From NCBI RefSeq assembly GCF_005508865.1, contig NZ_SCOM01000002.1, positions 372,001-436,000 of the forward strand: a stretch of DNA of 64,000 bases. Direction: 5' to 3'. This DNA comes from Pseudomonas sp. F(2018). Lineage in GTDB: Bacteria > Pseudomonadota > Gammaproteobacteria > Pseudomonadales > Pseudomonadaceae. This document shows, one piece after another, positions 16,100 through 29,067 of the stretch; position 1 is the stretch's first letter; each line of letters begins with the position of its first letter. The notes beneath the pieces were generated by a model. It was not told the DNA's origin, ran no database searches, and saw only the letters and a program-made list of their open reading frames with translations. The position numbers were made by a program, and so were the translations under genes.

Positions 16100-17590
16100 A
16101 TGACAGCTAGCACCCCCATGCTGATCACCTTCGTGGTGTACATCGCCGCGATGGTCTTTATCGGCCTGTTTGCCTACCTGCGTACCAAGAACCTGTCCGA
16201 CTACATCCTCGGTGGCCGCAGCCTCGGTAGCTTCGTTACCGCGCTGTCCGCCGGCGCCTCCGACATGAGCGGCTGGCTGCTGATGGGCCTGCCGGGCGCC
16301 GTGTACCTGTCCGGCCTGTCGGAAAGCTGGATCGCCATCGGCCTGATCGCCGGTGCCTGGCTCAACTGGCTGTTCGTCGCCGGCCGTCTGCGCGTGCAGA
16401 CCGAGCACAACGGCAACGCCCTGACCCTGCCGGACTACTTCACCAACCGCTTCGAGGACAACAGCAAGCTGCTGCGCATCTTCTCGGCCGTGGTGATCCT
16501 GGTGTTCTTCACCATCTACTGCGCCTCGGGCGTGGTGGCCGGTGCCCGCCTGTTCGAGAGCACCTTCGGCATGTCCTACGAAACCGCCCTGTGGGCCGGC
16601 GCCGCTGCGACCATCGCCTACACCTTCATCGGCGGCTTCCTGGCCGTGAGCTGGACCGACACCGTGCAGGCCAGCCTGATGATCTTCGCCCTGATCCTCG
16701 CTCCGGTGATGGTGATGGTCGCCACCGGCGGCATGGACAGCACCTTCGCTGCCATCCAGCTGGAAGACGCGACCAACTTCGACATGCTCAAGGGCGCCAC
16801 CTTCGTCGGCGTGATCTCGCTGCTGGCCTGGGGCCTGGGCTACTTCGGCCAGCCGCACATCCTGGCGCGCTTCATGGCCGCCGATTCGGTCAAGTCGATC
16901 CCGGCCGCCCGCCGCATTTCCATGACCTGGATGATCCTCTGCCTCGGCGGCGCCGTGGCCGTGGGCTTCTTCGGCATCGCCTACTTCTCCGCGAATCCGC
17001 AACTGGCTGGCCCGGTCACCGAGAACCCGGAACGCGTGTTCATCGAGCTGTCGAAGATCCTGTTCAACCCGTGGATCGCCGGCGTGCTGCTGTCCGCCAT
17101 CCTGGCCGCGGTGATGTCCACCCTGAGCTGCCAGCTGCTGGTCTGCTCCAGCGCCCTGACCGAGGACTTCTACAAGGCCTTCCTGCGCAAGAACGCCGGC
17201 CAGGTCGAGCTGGTCTGGGTCGGCCGCGCCATGGTCCTGCTGATCGCCCTGATCTCCATCTGGCTGGCGTCCAACCCGGAAAACCGCGTACTGGGCCTGG
17301 TGGCCTACGCCTGGGCCGGCTTCGGTGCCGCCTTCGGCCCGGTGGTGATCCTTTCGCTGGTCTGGAAAGGCATGACCCGCAACGGCGCCCTGGCCGGCAT
17401 GATCGTCGGCGCGGTGACCGTGGTGGTCTGGAAGAACTGGATTGGCATGGGTCTGTACGAAATCGTCCCGGGCTTCATCCTCGGCACCGTCGCCATTCTG
17501 GTCTTCAGCCGCATCGGCAGCGCCCCGTCCGCGACCATGCTCAAGCGCTTCGACGAAGCCGAGCAGGAATACCAGGACGCCCACCTGTAA
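16100..17590 (+). CDS. putP: Sodium/proline symporter
   Basis: Inner-membrane Na+-coupled proline importer of the SSS family. 496 residues starting MTASTPMLITFVVYIAAMVF, with about 13 hydrophobic segments. Family landmarks: the SDYILGGRSLG stretch after helix 1, ALSAGASDMSGWLLMGLPGA in helix 2 (sodium and substrate residues), the RFMAADS loop after GYFGQPHI, and ILAAVMSTLSCQLLVCSSAL in helix 9. No putA or proline regulator is adjacent. The ATG follows GAGAGGG inside a small hairpin. Expression is probably subject to Hfq/Crc control via the upstream A-rich site (inference). Confidence 0.95.
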   Translation: MTASTPMLITFVVYIAAMVFIGLFAYLRTKNLSDYILGGRSLGSFVTALSAGASDMSGWLLMGLPGAVYLSGLSESWIAIGLIAGAWLNWLFVAGRLRVQTEHNGNALTLPDYFTNRFEDNSKLLRIFSAVVILVFFTIYCASGVVAGARLFESTFGMSYETALWAGAAATIAYTFIGGFLAVSWTDTVQASLMIFALILAPVMVMVATGGMDSTFAAIQLEDATNFDMLKGATFVGVISLLAWGLGYFGQPHILARFMAADSVKSIPAARRISMTWMILCLGGAVAVGFFGIAYFSANPQLAGPVTENPERVFIELSKILFNPWIAGVLLSAILAAVMSTLSCQLLVCSSALTEDFYKAFLRKNAGQVELVWVGRAMVLLIALISIWLASNPENRVLGLVAYAWAGFGAAFGPVVILSLVWKGMTRNGALAGMIVGAVTVVVWKNWIGMGLYEIVPGFILGTVAILVFSRIGSAPSATMLKRFDEAEQEYQDAHL

Positions 17591-17697
17591 TACCCCACGC
17601 GTGGGCGGCCGGTCGTCCGTCCGCGCGTTTCGCTCCGCCGCAGCCATCCCTCATCGGCTGTCGACGGGGCACACCACGCACGACCTTTAGTGCTTTG

Positions 17698-17732
17698 CGG
17701 CCCACGTCTCCCGGCGATGGGCCGTTTTTTTT
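17698..17732 (+). terminator. Terminator between putP and the methyltransferase gene
   Basis: CGGCCC at 17698-17703 pairs with GGGCCG at 17719-17724 and is followed by eight T. The 15-base loop can itself fold. It lies about 105 bases after the putP stop. Confidence 0.75.
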
Positions 17733-17794
17733 GCCCGCGAGAAACACCCCGCCTGGCTTAGAATGCGCGACCCAGCCCAGCTCGCCCATCTGCC

Positions 17795-18733
17795 ATGAAT
17801 TCCTCCGCCATCGCCCTCCTGCAACAGCACCTCGACCAGGCCTTCGCCTGCCTGCCCGACGAGGCGCGCCGGCTGTTCCATGGTCGTGGCCGGCAATGGC
17901 CGGGGCTGGAGCACGTCACCGCCGACTGGCTGCAGGGTGTGCTGCTGGTGGCGCTGTTTCGCCAACCCGACGCGCAGCCGCTGACCGAGCTGAAGGACAT
18001 GCTGCTGCGGTTCGCCGCTTCACCGGCCTGGGCGCGCAGCGGCGCGCGTCACCTGCTGCTGCAGCACCGTTACCAGGCCGACAGCGCCACCGAGTACCTG
18101 GTGGGCGAGGCCATCGAGGGTGGCGAGATCGAAGAGGGCGGCCTGCGCTATCTCCTCGACTTCGGCCGCAAGCAGAACAGCGGCCTGTTCCTCGACATGC
18201 GCCTGGGCCGCCAGTGGGTGCTCGAGCAGGCGGGCGGGCAGCGGGTGCTCAACCTGTTCGCCTATACCTGCGGCTTCTCGGTGGCGGCCATCGCCGGCGG
18301 CGCCGAGCGGGTGGTCAACCTGGACATGTCGCGCCCGGCGCTGAGCCGAGGCCGCGACAACCATCGGCTGAACGGCCATGACCTGGGGCGGGTCAGCTTC
18401 CTCGGCCACGACCTGTTCAATTCCTGGGGCAAGCTGCGCAAGGACGGCCCCTTCGAGCTGATCATCGTCGATCCGCCGAGCTTCCAGAAAGGCAGCTTCG
18501 TGCTGACCCGCGACTACGCTAAGATCCTGCGCCGCCTGCCGGACCTGCTGGCACCGGGTGGCCGGGTGCTGGCCTGCGTCAACGACCCGGCCATCGCGCC
18601 CACCTTCCTCATCGACGAGATGGTCCGCGAGGCGCCGCAGCTGCGCTTCATCGAGCGCCTGGCCAACCCGCCGGAGTTCGCCGACAGCGACCCGGATGCC
18701 GGGCTCAAGGTGCTGCTGTTCACAGCAGACTGA
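17795..18733 (+). CDS. Class I SAM-dependent methyltransferase, RlmI/RlmK-like
   Basis: 312 residues. The N-terminal part (1-100) is helical; the central part has a beta-rich EGLRYLLDFGRKQNSGLFLD segment typical of the RlmI/RlmK-type 23S rRNA cytosine-5 and guanine methyltransferases, and the Rossmann fold with motif I LNLFAYTCGFSVAAIAGGA (about 152-170), motif II VVNLDMS, and motif IV VDPPSFQKGSF (about 226-236). It lacks a PUA domain of RlmI. Substrate cannot be fixed; an RNA base is likely. The start ATG at 17795 is supported by the hydrophilic helical start MNSSAIALLQQHL rather than by a strong ribosome site. Convergent with the flavodoxin-like gene, 1 base apart. Confidence 0.8.
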   Translation: MNSSAIALLQQHLDQAFACLPDEARRLFHGRGRQWPGLEHVTADWLQGVLLVALFRQPDAQPLTELKDMLLRFAASPAWARSGARHLLLQHRYQADSATEYLVGEAIEGGEIEEGGLRYLLDFGRKQNSGLFLDMRLGRQWVLEQAGGQRVLNLFAYTCGFSVAAIAGGAERVVNLDMSRPALSRGRDNHRLNGHDLGRVSFLGHDLFNSWGKLRKDGPFELIIVDPPSFQKGSFVLTRDYAKILRRLPDLLAPGGRVLACVNDPAIAPTFLIDEMVREAPQLRFIERLANPPEFADSDPDAGLKVLLFTAD

Positions 18734-18734
18734 T

Positions 18735-19265
18735 TCAGGAGGCCACGGGCGATAACCAGGCCGGGCGCTGGCGGTCGCGCTGGTAGGTGGAGGAGGCCAG
18801 CACCTGCACCACGAAGTCTTCCAGGCGCTGTGGCGACAGGCCGCCGAGTACTTCGCTCTGCAACAGGATCTGCACCGGCGACGGCACCTGGCGGGTCAGC
18901 CTGGCGATCTCTTCCACCGCGTTGAAGCCGCCGCGGCCACCCTGGGTGCAGATCACCGAGATGCGCTGGCGCGACAGGTCGTGGTCGCCGAGGAAGGTGC
19001 GCAGCGGCGCGGCCAGGCCCTTCATCCACACCGGGGTGAGCAGCACGATGTGCTCGAAACGCTCCAGCGCAGGGCCCTCGTAGCGGTAGTCGGGGCGGTT
19101 GCGCAGCCAGGCGTCGAGCATGCAGCGCCAGTCGCCGCTGGCCCCGGCACGCGGCCGGGTGTCGTGGATCAGCCCGAGCGGCCAGCCGGTGAGCCGGACC
19201 AGCTCGTCGGCAACCAGGCGGGTGTTGCCGGTACGCGAGTAGCACACCAGAAGAATGTCGTTCAT
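18735..19265 (-). CDS. Flavodoxin-like FMN-binding protein
   Basis: 176 residues starting MNDILLVCYSRTGNTRLVADEL; YSRTGNTR is the phosphate-binding loop of flavodoxin folds, and later loops (LTPVWMKGLAAPLRTFL, CTQGGRGGFNAVEE) match the isoalloxazine-binding positions of the flavodoxin/WrbA-like group. It lacks the iron-binding and dehydrogenase modules of larger flavoproteins. ATG at 19265 has GGAGGTCGCC upstream, a strong site; a longer start at 19331 has none. A perfect ANR/FNR box lies about 90 bases upstream, which suggests induction at low oxygen. Electron partner unknown. Confidence 0.8.
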   Translation of the reverse strand: MNDILLVCYSRTGNTRLVADELVRLTGWPLGLIHDTRPRAGASGDWRCMLDAWLRNRPDYRYEGPALERFEHIVLLTPVWMKGLAAPLRTFLGDHDLSRQRISVICTQGGRGGFNAVEEIARLTRQVPSPVQILLQSEVLGGLSPQRLEDFVVQVLASSTYQRDRQRPAWLSPVAS

Positions 19266-19348
19266 GGCGACCTCCATCGCACGGCTGATGAACGGGCCGG
19301 AGTGTTCCGGCGTCGAGTGCAGCCTAGGCAATGGGCGCCGCCGGGTGC

Positions 19349-19362
19349 TTGATCCGCATCAA
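19349..19362. promoter_or_regulatory. Perfect ANR/FNR box upstream of the flavodoxin-like gene
   Basis: TTGATCCGCATCAA matches the consensus TTGATnnnnATCAA at all ten fixed positions. It is centred about 90 bases before the flavodoxin ATG on the minus strand. If it acts at -41.5, the start of transcription falls near 19314 and the -10 element would be TAGGCT (minus strand, 19321-19326). It is palindromic, but the SPFH gene downstream on the other side reads away from it. Confidence 0.7.
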
Positions 19363-19388
19363 TGAAGCGGCGGGCGCGCGGCGCAATG

Positions 19389-19414
19389 AAAAACGCCCCG
19401 CGGAGCGGGGCGTT
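19389..19414 (-). terminator. Terminator of the SPFH-domain gene
   Basis: On the minus strand AACGCCCCGC, loop TCC, GCGGGGCGTT followed by further T (five in all). It lies 18 bases beyond the stop codon at 19433. Confidence 0.85.
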
Positions 19415-19432
19415 CGGGACACGCGGTACGGC

Positions 19433-20785
19433 TTATTCCTTGACCTTCATGTCCAGCGACAGGTCGCGGGCGGCCTTGGTGGCGAGAATGCCCATCAGCT
19501 GGCCGATCTCGTCCTGGCGGCTGGCGCTGGCACCGTTGGCACCGCCACCCATCATCACGCCCGGTACTGGCGCCTGGGAGGCGGCCTCGGCCCACACCTT
19601 GTTGATTTCCACCAGTGCATCCAGCTTGGGCTGCAGCGCGCCGTCCGCCTCGATCACGGCCTTGCGCGCATAGGCTTCGGCGTCGGCGGTGATCTTGGTG
19701 GCAGCGGCGGTGATGGCGGCCTTGTCACGCAGCAGCTCGGCGGTCTGCTTCTCGATCTCGGCACGGCCCTTCTCGCGTTCGGCGTTGATGCGCGCCAGCT
19801 GCTTCTCTGTCTCGGCCTGGGTGGTGCGCTCGATCTGGTCGCGCAGGGTCTCCTGGCGGCGGGCTTCCACTTCCTTCTCACCGCGGGCGGTGACCAGCAG
19901 CTTCTCTTCCTCTTCCTTCAGGCGGTTCTGCCGGGCCACGGCCAGCTCGGCCAGGGCCTGCTGGACCTTGACCATGCGCTGCTTGTACTGCGGGTTGGGG
20001 TCGACGTTGGTAATGCGCGCCTCGACCACTTCCACGCCGTACTTGCGGAACTGCTGCTGCTTGCGCACCGGGATGCCCTTGCTGTCCATGACCTTCTCGG
20101 TGATGAACTGGCTGGCACTGTTGTCGCCGAAGGTGCCCTGTTCGCTGCCGGCCTGGAGGATGGCGGTCTGGCTCGGCAGGTGGCCGCGCGGGCCGCGCAC
20201 CTCCTTACGCTTGATCAGGTACAGGCCGTCGTTGAGCTGGTTCTCGAACTCGGCGGCGAACTCGCTGCGCGCGCCGGCGTAGAAGTCGTCGGCACTCATC
20301 AGCGAGGCGGTGGCCTGCAGGGTTTCCTTGATGGCCGGGACCAGGGCGGTCTTGATGAAGTTTTCCGGGTTGCGATATTCCTGGGCGATCTTCAGGAACT
20401 GGTCGCCGCTGGGCAGGCGGAAGCGCGCCGAGGACTCGACCTTGGCGTCGACGTTGCCGAGGAACACGATGGGGAAGGCCTCGATGGTGGCGCCGAGGGA
20501 GTCGTTGTCGCTGCTGTCGTCGATCTCCAGGGCCTCGGTGAGCACCGACTGCACGCTCAGGGCCTTCTTCCACGGGGTGGCGCGGCCGAACCATTTGGTG
20601 GCGTAGCCGACGTCGTCGACGATCTTCTCTTCGCCGAAGATGGTCCGCACATGGGTGGCGAAGCCGGCTTCGTTGTAGAAGAACACGCCGTTGAAGCTGA
20701 CGAAGCCGATGGCGGCAACCAGCACGGGCACGCCGACGTATTTGATGAGGGAGAGTTTGGAGCTCGGGCCGCTGGAGATATCCAT
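19433..20785 (-). CDS. SPFH/band-7 domain membrane protein
   Basis: 450 residues. One N-terminal transmembrane segment (YVGVPVLVAAIGFVSFNGVF, about 16-35), then an SPFH-type domain to about 280, and a long charged coiled coil (about 285-390, rich in Glu/Lys/Arg/Ala, for instance EEEEKLLVTARGEKEVEARR) ending in a glycine-rich tail. This is the layout of stomatin/flotillin-like scaffolds of membrane microdomains. No NfeD-type partner is adjacent and no function is certain. Monocistronic: lpxH lies about 100 bases upstream and a terminator follows. Start ATG at 20785 precedes MDISSGPSSKLSLIK. Confidence 0.8.
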   Translation of the reverse strand: MDISSGPSSKLSLIKYVGVPVLVAAIGFVSFNGVFFYNEAGFATHVRTIFGEEKIVDDVGYATKWFGRATPWKKALSVQSVLTEALEIDDSSDNDSLGATIEAFPIVFLGNVDAKVESSARFRLPSGDQFLKIAQEYRNPENFIKTALVPAIKETLQATASLMSADDFYAGARSEFAAEFENQLNDGLYLIKRKEVRGPRGHLPSQTAILQAGSEQGTFGDNSASQFITEKVMDSKGIPVRKQQQFRKYGVEVVEARITNVDPNPQYKQRMVKVQQALAELAVARQNRLKEEEEKLLVTARGEKEVEARRQETLRDQIERTTQAETEKQLARINAEREKGRAEIEKQTAELLRDKAAITAAATKITADAEAYARKAVIEADGALQPKLDALVEINKVWAEAASQAPVPGVMMGGGANGASASRQDEIGQLMGILATKAARDLSLDMKVKE

Positions 20786-20887
20786 GATCTGTCCTTGACT
20801 GCGGGAACGGTGCGCGAATGCTGCGCAGCGCCCGCCGGGGCGTCAAGTGGCACTGTGCCGGTATGTGGGCTGGCTCTCGCCGGTCGC

Positions 20888-21610
20888 TCAGTCGAGGGCG
20901 AACGGCGCCTGGTGCAGGCCGCTGGCGTCCACCTGCAGGGCCCAGCCCTGCTTGTCCCAGTCGCCGAGGACGATGCGTCTGGCCGGCTGGCCGTTCACTT
21001 CGAACTCGTGCACGGCGGGGCGGTGGGTGTGGCCGTGGATCAGGGTACGTACGCCGTGCTCGGCCATGACTCGTGGTACTTCGTCCGGGGTCACGTCGAT
21101 GATCTCGCGGGCCTTCATGCTGGTCTGCGCGCGGCTCTCGCTGCGCAGCTTGCGCGCCAGCTTGTGGCGGGTGGACAGCGGCAGGTTGCGCAGGATGAAC
21201 AGGCTGAGCGGGTTGCGCAGCAGGCGGCGCAGCTTCATATAGCCCACATCTAACGTGCACAGGCTGTCGCCGTGCATCAGCAGCACCGGCTCGCCGTTGA
21301 AGCGCACGATGCTCGGGTCCTTCAGCAGGGTGCAGCCAGCCTCGCGGCAGAAGGCGCGGCCGATCAGGAAATCGCGGTTGCCATGCATCAGGAAGATGCG
21401 CGTGCCGGCATCGCTGAGTTCGCGCAGGGTGCGGGCGATGCTGTGCTGGAAGGGCGACATGCCGTCGTCGCCGACCCAGACCTCGAAGAAGTCGCCGAGG
21501 ATGTACAGCGCCTCGGCCTGGCGGGCGCGGGTCTGCAGGAAATGCAGAAACGCCCGGGTGATGTCCGGGCGTTCCTCTTCCAGGTGCAGATCGGAGATCA
21601 GCAGGATCAT
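20888..21610 (-). CDS. lpxH: UDP-2,3-diacylglucosamine diphosphatase
   Basis: Fourth step of lipid A synthesis: cleaves UDP-2,3-diacylglucosamine to lipid X and UMP at the inner face of the inner membrane. 240 residues, usual length. Calcineurin-like metal-binding motifs are in order: SDLHLEEE (6-13), [11 protein letters not shown] (about 39-49), HGNRDFLIG (about 75), HGDSLC (about 112) and HGHTHRP (about 192). It starts 4 bases after the ppiB stop codon, so the pair is an operon; this ppiB-lpxH order is known in Pseudomonas. Confidence 0.97.
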   Translation of the reverse strand: MILLISDLHLEEERPDITRAFLHFLQTRARQAEALYILGDFFEVWVGDDGMSPFQHSIARTLRELSDAGTRIFLMHGNRDFLIGRAFCREAGCTLLKDPSIVRFNGEPVLLMHGDSLCTLDVGYMKLRRLLRNPLSLFILRNLPLSTRHKLARKLRSESRAQTSMKAREIIDVTPDEVPRVMAEHGVRTLIHGHTHRPAVHEFEVNGQPARRIVLGDWDKQGWALQVDASGLHQAPFALD

Positions 21611-21614
21611 CGAA

Positions 21615-22109
21615 TCACTCGACGATTTCGGCCTTCTCGATGATCACGTCTTCCACCGGGACGTCCTGGTGGCCGGACTTCATGGTGGTGTCCACGCCCT
21701 TGATGGCGTTGACCACTTCCATGCCCTCGGTCACCTGGGCGAATACCGCGTAGCCCCAGCCCTGCATGGTCGGCGCGGTGTGGTCGAGGAAGCCGTTGTC
21801 GGCGACGTTGATGAAGAACTGCGCGGAGGCGGAGTGCGGGTCCATGGTGCGGGCCATGGCCACGGTGCCGACCTTGTTGGACAGGCCGTTGTTGGCCTCG
21901 TTCTTGATCGGCGCGCGGGTGGACTTCTGCTTCATGCCCGGCTCGAAACCGCCGCCCTGGATCATGAAGTTGCCTATCACGCGGTGGAACACGGTGCCGT
22001 CGTAGTGACCGCTCTTTACGTATTCCTTGAAGTTGGCCGCGGTTTCCGGGGCCTTGTCTTCGAACAGTTCCAGGGTGATGACGCCGTGGTTGGTGTGCAG
22101 CTTGATCAT
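21615..22109 (-). CDS. ppiB: Cyclophilin-type peptidyl-prolyl cis-trans isomerase
   Basis: Cytoplasmic cyclophilin, 164 residues with no signal peptide ([16 protein letters not shown]). Cyclophilin landmarks: [13 protein letters not shown] with the catalytic arginine, then [22 protein letters not shown] and [15 protein letters not shown]. The first gene of ppiB-lpxH. It diverges from glnS, with about 190 bases between the two start codons for their promoters. Confidence 0.95.
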   Translation of the reverse strand: MIKLHTNHGVITLELFEDKAPETAANFKEYVKSGHYDGTVFHRVIGNFMIQGGGFEPGMKQKSTRAPIKNEANNGLSNKVGTVAMARTMDPHSASAQFFINVADNGFLDHTAPTMQGWGYAVFAQVTEGMEVVNAIKGVDTTMKSGHQDVPVEDVIIEKAEIVE

Positions 22110-22301
22110 GGCGATGTGCTCTCGAATTCGGGCAAGACGGGCAGGGCGGCGGCGCGTTCGCGCTAAAAGGCCACGCCTGGTCGCTTTGCGGCTGTCAGGG
22201 GGTTGACGGGTTGGGTATCATACGGGCTTTGTCTTGACCGGCCTACCCTGGGGCGAAACCGCCACGGGCCGCGAGCCGCGCACCTCGAAGCTAAGGACAT
22301 C

Positions 22302-23969
<1,668 letters not shown>

Positions 23970-23972
23970 TCC

Positions 23973-25358
23973 ATGGCGTTGTCCATCTACAACACCCTGA
24001 GCAAGGTCAAAGAGCCGTTCCAGCCGCTGGAAGGCAACCAGGTGCGCATGTACGTGTGCGGCATGACCGTGTACGACTTCTGCCACATCGGCCACGCCCG
24101 CGTGATGGTCGCCTTCGACGTGGTCACCCGCTGGCTGCGTAAGCGCGGCTATGACGTGACCTACGTGCGCAACATCACCGACATCGACGACAAGATCATC
24201 AAGCGCGCCCAGGAGAACGGCGAGCCGTTTGAGGCCCTGGTCGAGCGCATGATTGCCGCCATGCACGAGGACGAGGCGCGCCTGTCCGTGCTGCGCCCGG
24301 ACCTCGAGCCGCGCGCCACCGGCCATATCGCCGGCATGCACCAGATGATCCAGACCCTGATCGACAAGGGCTACGCCTACGCCCCGGGCAATGGCGACGT
24401 GTACTACCGCGTCGGCAAGTTCGTCGGCTACGGCAAGCTGTCGCGCAAGAGGATCGAAGATCTGAAGATCGGCGCGCGCATCGAGGTCGACGAGATCAAG
24501 GAAGACCCGCTGGACTTCGTCCTGTGGAAGGGCGCCAAGCCGGGCGAGCCGAGTTGGGAGTCGCCCTGGGGCGCCGGTCGTCCGGGCTGGCACATCGAGT
24601 GCTCGGTGATGTCCACCTGCTGCCTGGGCGAGACCTTCGACATCCACGGCGGCGGCCCGGACCTGGTGTTCCCGCACCACGAGAACGAGATTGCGCAGAG
24701 CGAGGCGGCCACCGGCAAGCTCTATGCGGCCAGCTGGATGCACGCCGGCGCGGTGCGCGTGGACGGCGAGAAGATGTCCAAGTCCCTGGGCAACTTCTTC
24801 ACCATCCGCGAGGTGCTGGAGAAGTACCACCCGGAGGTGGTGCGCTACCTGCTGGTGTCCAGCCACTACCGCAGCCCGATCAACTACTCCGAAGACAGCC
24901 TCAAGGAAGCCAAGGGCGCCCTGGAGCGCTTCTACAACGGCCTCAAGGGCCTGCCGGAAGTAGCTCCGGCCGGTGGCGAAGCCTTCGTCGAGCGCTTCGG
25001 CGCGGCGATGGACGACGACTTCAACTCGCCGGAAGCCTGCGCCGTACTGTTCGAGATGATCCGCGAGGTCAATCGCCTGCGTGAGTCGGAGGTACAGGCC
25101 GCCGCTGGCCTGGCCGCCCAGCTCAAGCAGCTGGCCGGCGTGCTCGGCGTGCTGCAGCTGGAGCCGGATGCGTTCCTCCAGGCCGGCGCCGCCGGCAAGG
25201 TCGATGCCGCCGCGGTGGATGCACTGATCGCCGCGCGCCTGCAGGCCCGTGCTGACAAGAACTGGGCCGAGTCCGACCGCATCCGCGACCAGATCACCGC
25301 CATGGGCGTGGTGCTGGAAGACGGCAAGGGTGGTACTACCTGGCGTCTGGCCGAGTAA
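23973..25358 (+). CDS. cysS: Cysteinyl-tRNA synthetase
   Basis: Charges tRNA-Cys. 461 residues. Zinc-ligand and HIGH region [19 protein letters not shown] (about 24-42), the zinc site [21 protein letters not shown], and KMSKSLGNF (about 266-274). C-terminal helical tRNA-binding domain is complete. ATG at 23973 lies 3 bases after glnS. A bidirectional terminator follows. Confidence 0.97.
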   Translation: MALSIYNTLSKVKEPFQPLEGNQVRMYVCGMTVYDFCHIGHARVMVAFDVVTRWLRKRGYDVTYVRNITDIDDKIIKRAQENGEPFEALVERMIAAMHEDEARLSVLRPDLEPRATGHIAGMHQMIQTLIDKGYAYAPGNGDVYYRVGKFVGYGKLSRKRIEDLKIGARIEVDEIKEDPLDFVLWKGAKPGEPSWESPWGAGRPGWHIECSVMSTCCLGETFDIHGGGPDLVFPHHENEIAQSEAATGKLYAASWMHAGAVRVDGEKMSKSLGNFFTIREVLEKYHPEVVRYLLVSSHYRSPINYSEDSLKEAKGALERFYNGLKGLPEVAPAGGEAFVERFGAAMDDDFNSPEACAVLFEMIREVNRLRESEVQAAAGLAAQLKQLAGVLGVLQLEPDAFLQAGAAGKVDAAAVDALIAARLQARADKNWAESDRIRDQITAMGVVLEDGKGGTTWRLAE

Positions 25359-25373
25359 GTCGTTCCGCTCCAT

Positions 25374-25403
25374 GAAAAAGGCCGCCCTCGGGCGGCCTTT
25401 TTC
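25374..25403. terminator. Bidirectional terminator between cysS and the helicase gene
   Basis: GAAAAAGGCCGCCC, then a short loop, then GGGCGGCCTTTTTC: arms with A-run and T-run on both sides, suited to both strands. It marks the junction between the core glnS-cysS operon and the following accessory block. Confidence 0.9.
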
Positions 25404-25416
25404 ATGTCCTGCATCT

Positions 25417-27285
25417 TTAGCGTTTGCCGCTGTACCAGATCACCCGTCTGACGCCACGGGTGACGGCCACATAGGCCAGGCGCAGGCTCTCGTCGCGCAT
25501 GGCCTGGTCGTAGCTGTTACGGAACAGGTCGCAGTGGGCATACAGCGCGTTGCGCAGCGGATGCGACTCGGGGCTGCCGCCATCGTCGAGGATGATCGCC
25601 ACCTCGCCCTGCAGGCCCTTGGCGCGATGGATGCTGTAGGCGCGCACCGGCAGGCTCGGGTCCAGCCGGGCCTGTACCTGCTTCAGCGCGTCGTTGCGCC
25701 GGCCCAGCAGCAGCACCGGGTTGCGTTCGCGGCTGCCGCGCTGGGCGACGTGCGCGCACTGCGCGGCGATCTCCTGCAGCAGCTCGGGCAGCTGGCGCTT
25801 GAGATCGAAGCCCTCGATGCGGCGTACGCCGTGATCGCCCGGTTGCGGGGCCTTGACCGCCTGGCTGCGCTTGGCCTGCTTGCAGGCGACACCCTGCAGC
25901 AGCGCCTCGGCATCGCGCAGGATCGGCTCGATGCTGCGGAAGTTGCTGGTCAGCATCAGCACCTGGCTCTTGGCTTTTCCGCGGCTGGGGAAGTGGCGGT
26001 CGAAGTCGAGGAACAGCTCAGGCGAGCTGCCGCGCCAGCCGTAGATCGACTGCCAGTCGTCGCCGATGGCCATCAGACTGACCGCCTTGCCGCGCCCGGC
26101 CAGGGCGCGATGCACGGCCTGCAGCCAGTGGACTATCTGCGGCGAGATATCCTGGAACTCGTCGATCAGCAGATGGCGCAGCGGCTCGATGGCTTCCGCC
26201 GGCAGCTCCTCGGCGCTGGTCAGGCGCTCGCCGAGCTGGCGGAAGGCAGCATCGAAGGTGATGACGCCCTGCGCCTGCAGCAGGGCCTGGAAGCGCGCCC
26301 AGAAGCGGGCGAGTGCCTGCAGAAACAGACGCTCGCGCGGCGCACAGTCCAGCACGGCGGCGTCGATGCGATCCGGGCGCAGGCCGAGGCTCTCGGCGAA
26401 GCAGCCCTGCTGGTAGAAAGCCTCGAATAGCGGCGTGGCGCGCGGTTCGCCGGCCAGGCGCACGCCCTCCTGCGGCGGCTTGCCGACGGTCTCGGGCATG
26501 GCCACGCCGAGCAGTTCATGCACCTGCTGGCGGAAGGCCGCATCGCTGGCGTAGAGCTCGTCATGGGCCTGGCGCAGCAGGCGCTGTTGCGCGGGCGGCA
26601 GGCGGCCGCCGGCCGGTGCGTCCGGCTCCTCGCCGGCACCACCGCCAAGCTGCTCGAACCAGTTCGGCGCGCCCAGCAGCAGCTTGGCCTGCTGCGCCAT
26701 GGCCGAGTGGAAGGTGCGCACGCACTGGCGCGCCTGCGCCTCGTCGAAGGGGAACTGCCAGAAGGCCAGCAGGCGCAGCAACTGGCCACGCAGCTCGGCG
26801 CAGGAGGCGTTGGTGAAGGAGATCACCGTGAGGCTGGCGGCGGGAATCTCCAGGTGGCAGAGCATGAACACCACGCGCAGCAGCAGGGTGGTGGACTTGC
26901 CTGAGCCGGCACCGGCGAAGATGCGCGCCAGTGGGGCGCGGCAGAGGATCATCGCCCATTGCTCGTCGGAAGGTTCACCGATCAGACCGGCTGCTACTGC
27001 CTCGGCGACGCGGGCACGCATGGCGGCGATCTGGCTGTCGTCGACCTTCAGGCGCGCGCTGGAATAGATGCCGGTTGGGGCGGGGGCAGGGCCGTCGCTG
27101 GTCTTCTTCTTGCGCCCGCCGGCTTTGGCCTTGCCGCTGCTGGCGGGGCGTTTTGCGCGCGGCTGCGGCTGGCGTAGTCGGGCCGCGGCCTCGCGTTCTG
27201 CGCGCAGGTATTCGGTGGTGCGGGGAAAGTAGCGCGCCAGGGTGCTGGAGAGCAGCGCCTTGTAGCGTTTGACGGCAGACAGCAT
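25417..27285 (-). CDS. UvrD/Rep-like superfamily 1 DNA helicase
   Basis: 622 residues. The first ~95 residues are basic and include a lysine-rich linker (KAGGRKKKTSDG). Helicase motifs follow in order: FAGAGSGKSTT (Walker A, about 120-130), VISFTNASCAEL (Ia), LLIDEFQDIS (II), AIGDDWQSIYGWRGSSP (III), LTSNFRS (IV), IHRAKGLQGEVAI (V) and LAYVAVTRGVRRV (VI). Total length is shorter than UvrD (about 720), so subdomain 2B is likely reduced. A DNA-repair or recombination role is assumed from the family. Monocistronic, convergent with cysS, with about 65 bases to ampC (same strand). Confidence 0.88.
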   Translation of the reverse strand: MLSAVKRYKALLSSTLARYFPRTTEYLRAEREAAARLRQPQPRAKRPASSGKAKAGGRKKKTSDGPAPAPTGIYSSARLKVDDSQIAAMRARVAEAVAAGLIGEPSDEQWAMILCRAPLARIFAGAGSGKSTTLLLRVVFMLCHLEIPAASLTVISFTNASCAELRGQLLRLLAFWQFPFDEAQARQCVRTFHSAMAQQAKLLLGAPNWFEQLGGGAGEEPDAPAGGRLPPAQQRLLRQAHDELYASDAAFRQQVHELLGVAMPETVGKPPQEGVRLAGEPRATPLFEAFYQQGCFAESLGLRPDRIDAAVLDCAPRERLFLQALARFWARFQALLQAQGVITFDAAFRQLGERLTSAEELPAEAIEPLRHLLIDEFQDISPQIVHWLQAVHRALAGRGKAVSLMAIGDDWQSIYGWRGSSPELFLDFDRHFPSRGKAKSQVLMLTSNFRSIEPILRDAEALLQGVACKQAKRSQAVKAPQPGDHGVRRIEGFDLKRQLPELLQEIAAQCAHVAQRGSRERNPVLLLGRRNDALKQVQARLDPSLPVRAYSIHRAKGLQGEVAIILDDGGSPESHPLRNALYAHCDLFRNSYDQAMRDESLRLAYVAVTRGVRRVIWYSGKR

Positions 27286-27350
27286 GGCAACTCGGAAAGC
27301 AGGTGCGGCCGGCCATCATACGGACTTTGCCCTGGCAATGGGCCAGCGGA

Positions 27351-28940
<1,590 letters not shown>

Positions 28941-29067
28941 TCATAAGGTTATTTCAGAAAAACGCCTTCGCAATAAAGGCAGTGCTGCAGTTTCGCCTTA
29001 GATTAACCCTGTATCGCTCGGGCGGGGTAGCCGAATAATAGTCGCACCCCAACCGGAGACTCCGACC

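Noticed and set aside
15838..16110. 90-codon frame in the putP leader
   Set aside because: No ribosome site, Pro/Gly/Ala-rich chance composition, and it runs into the putP start.
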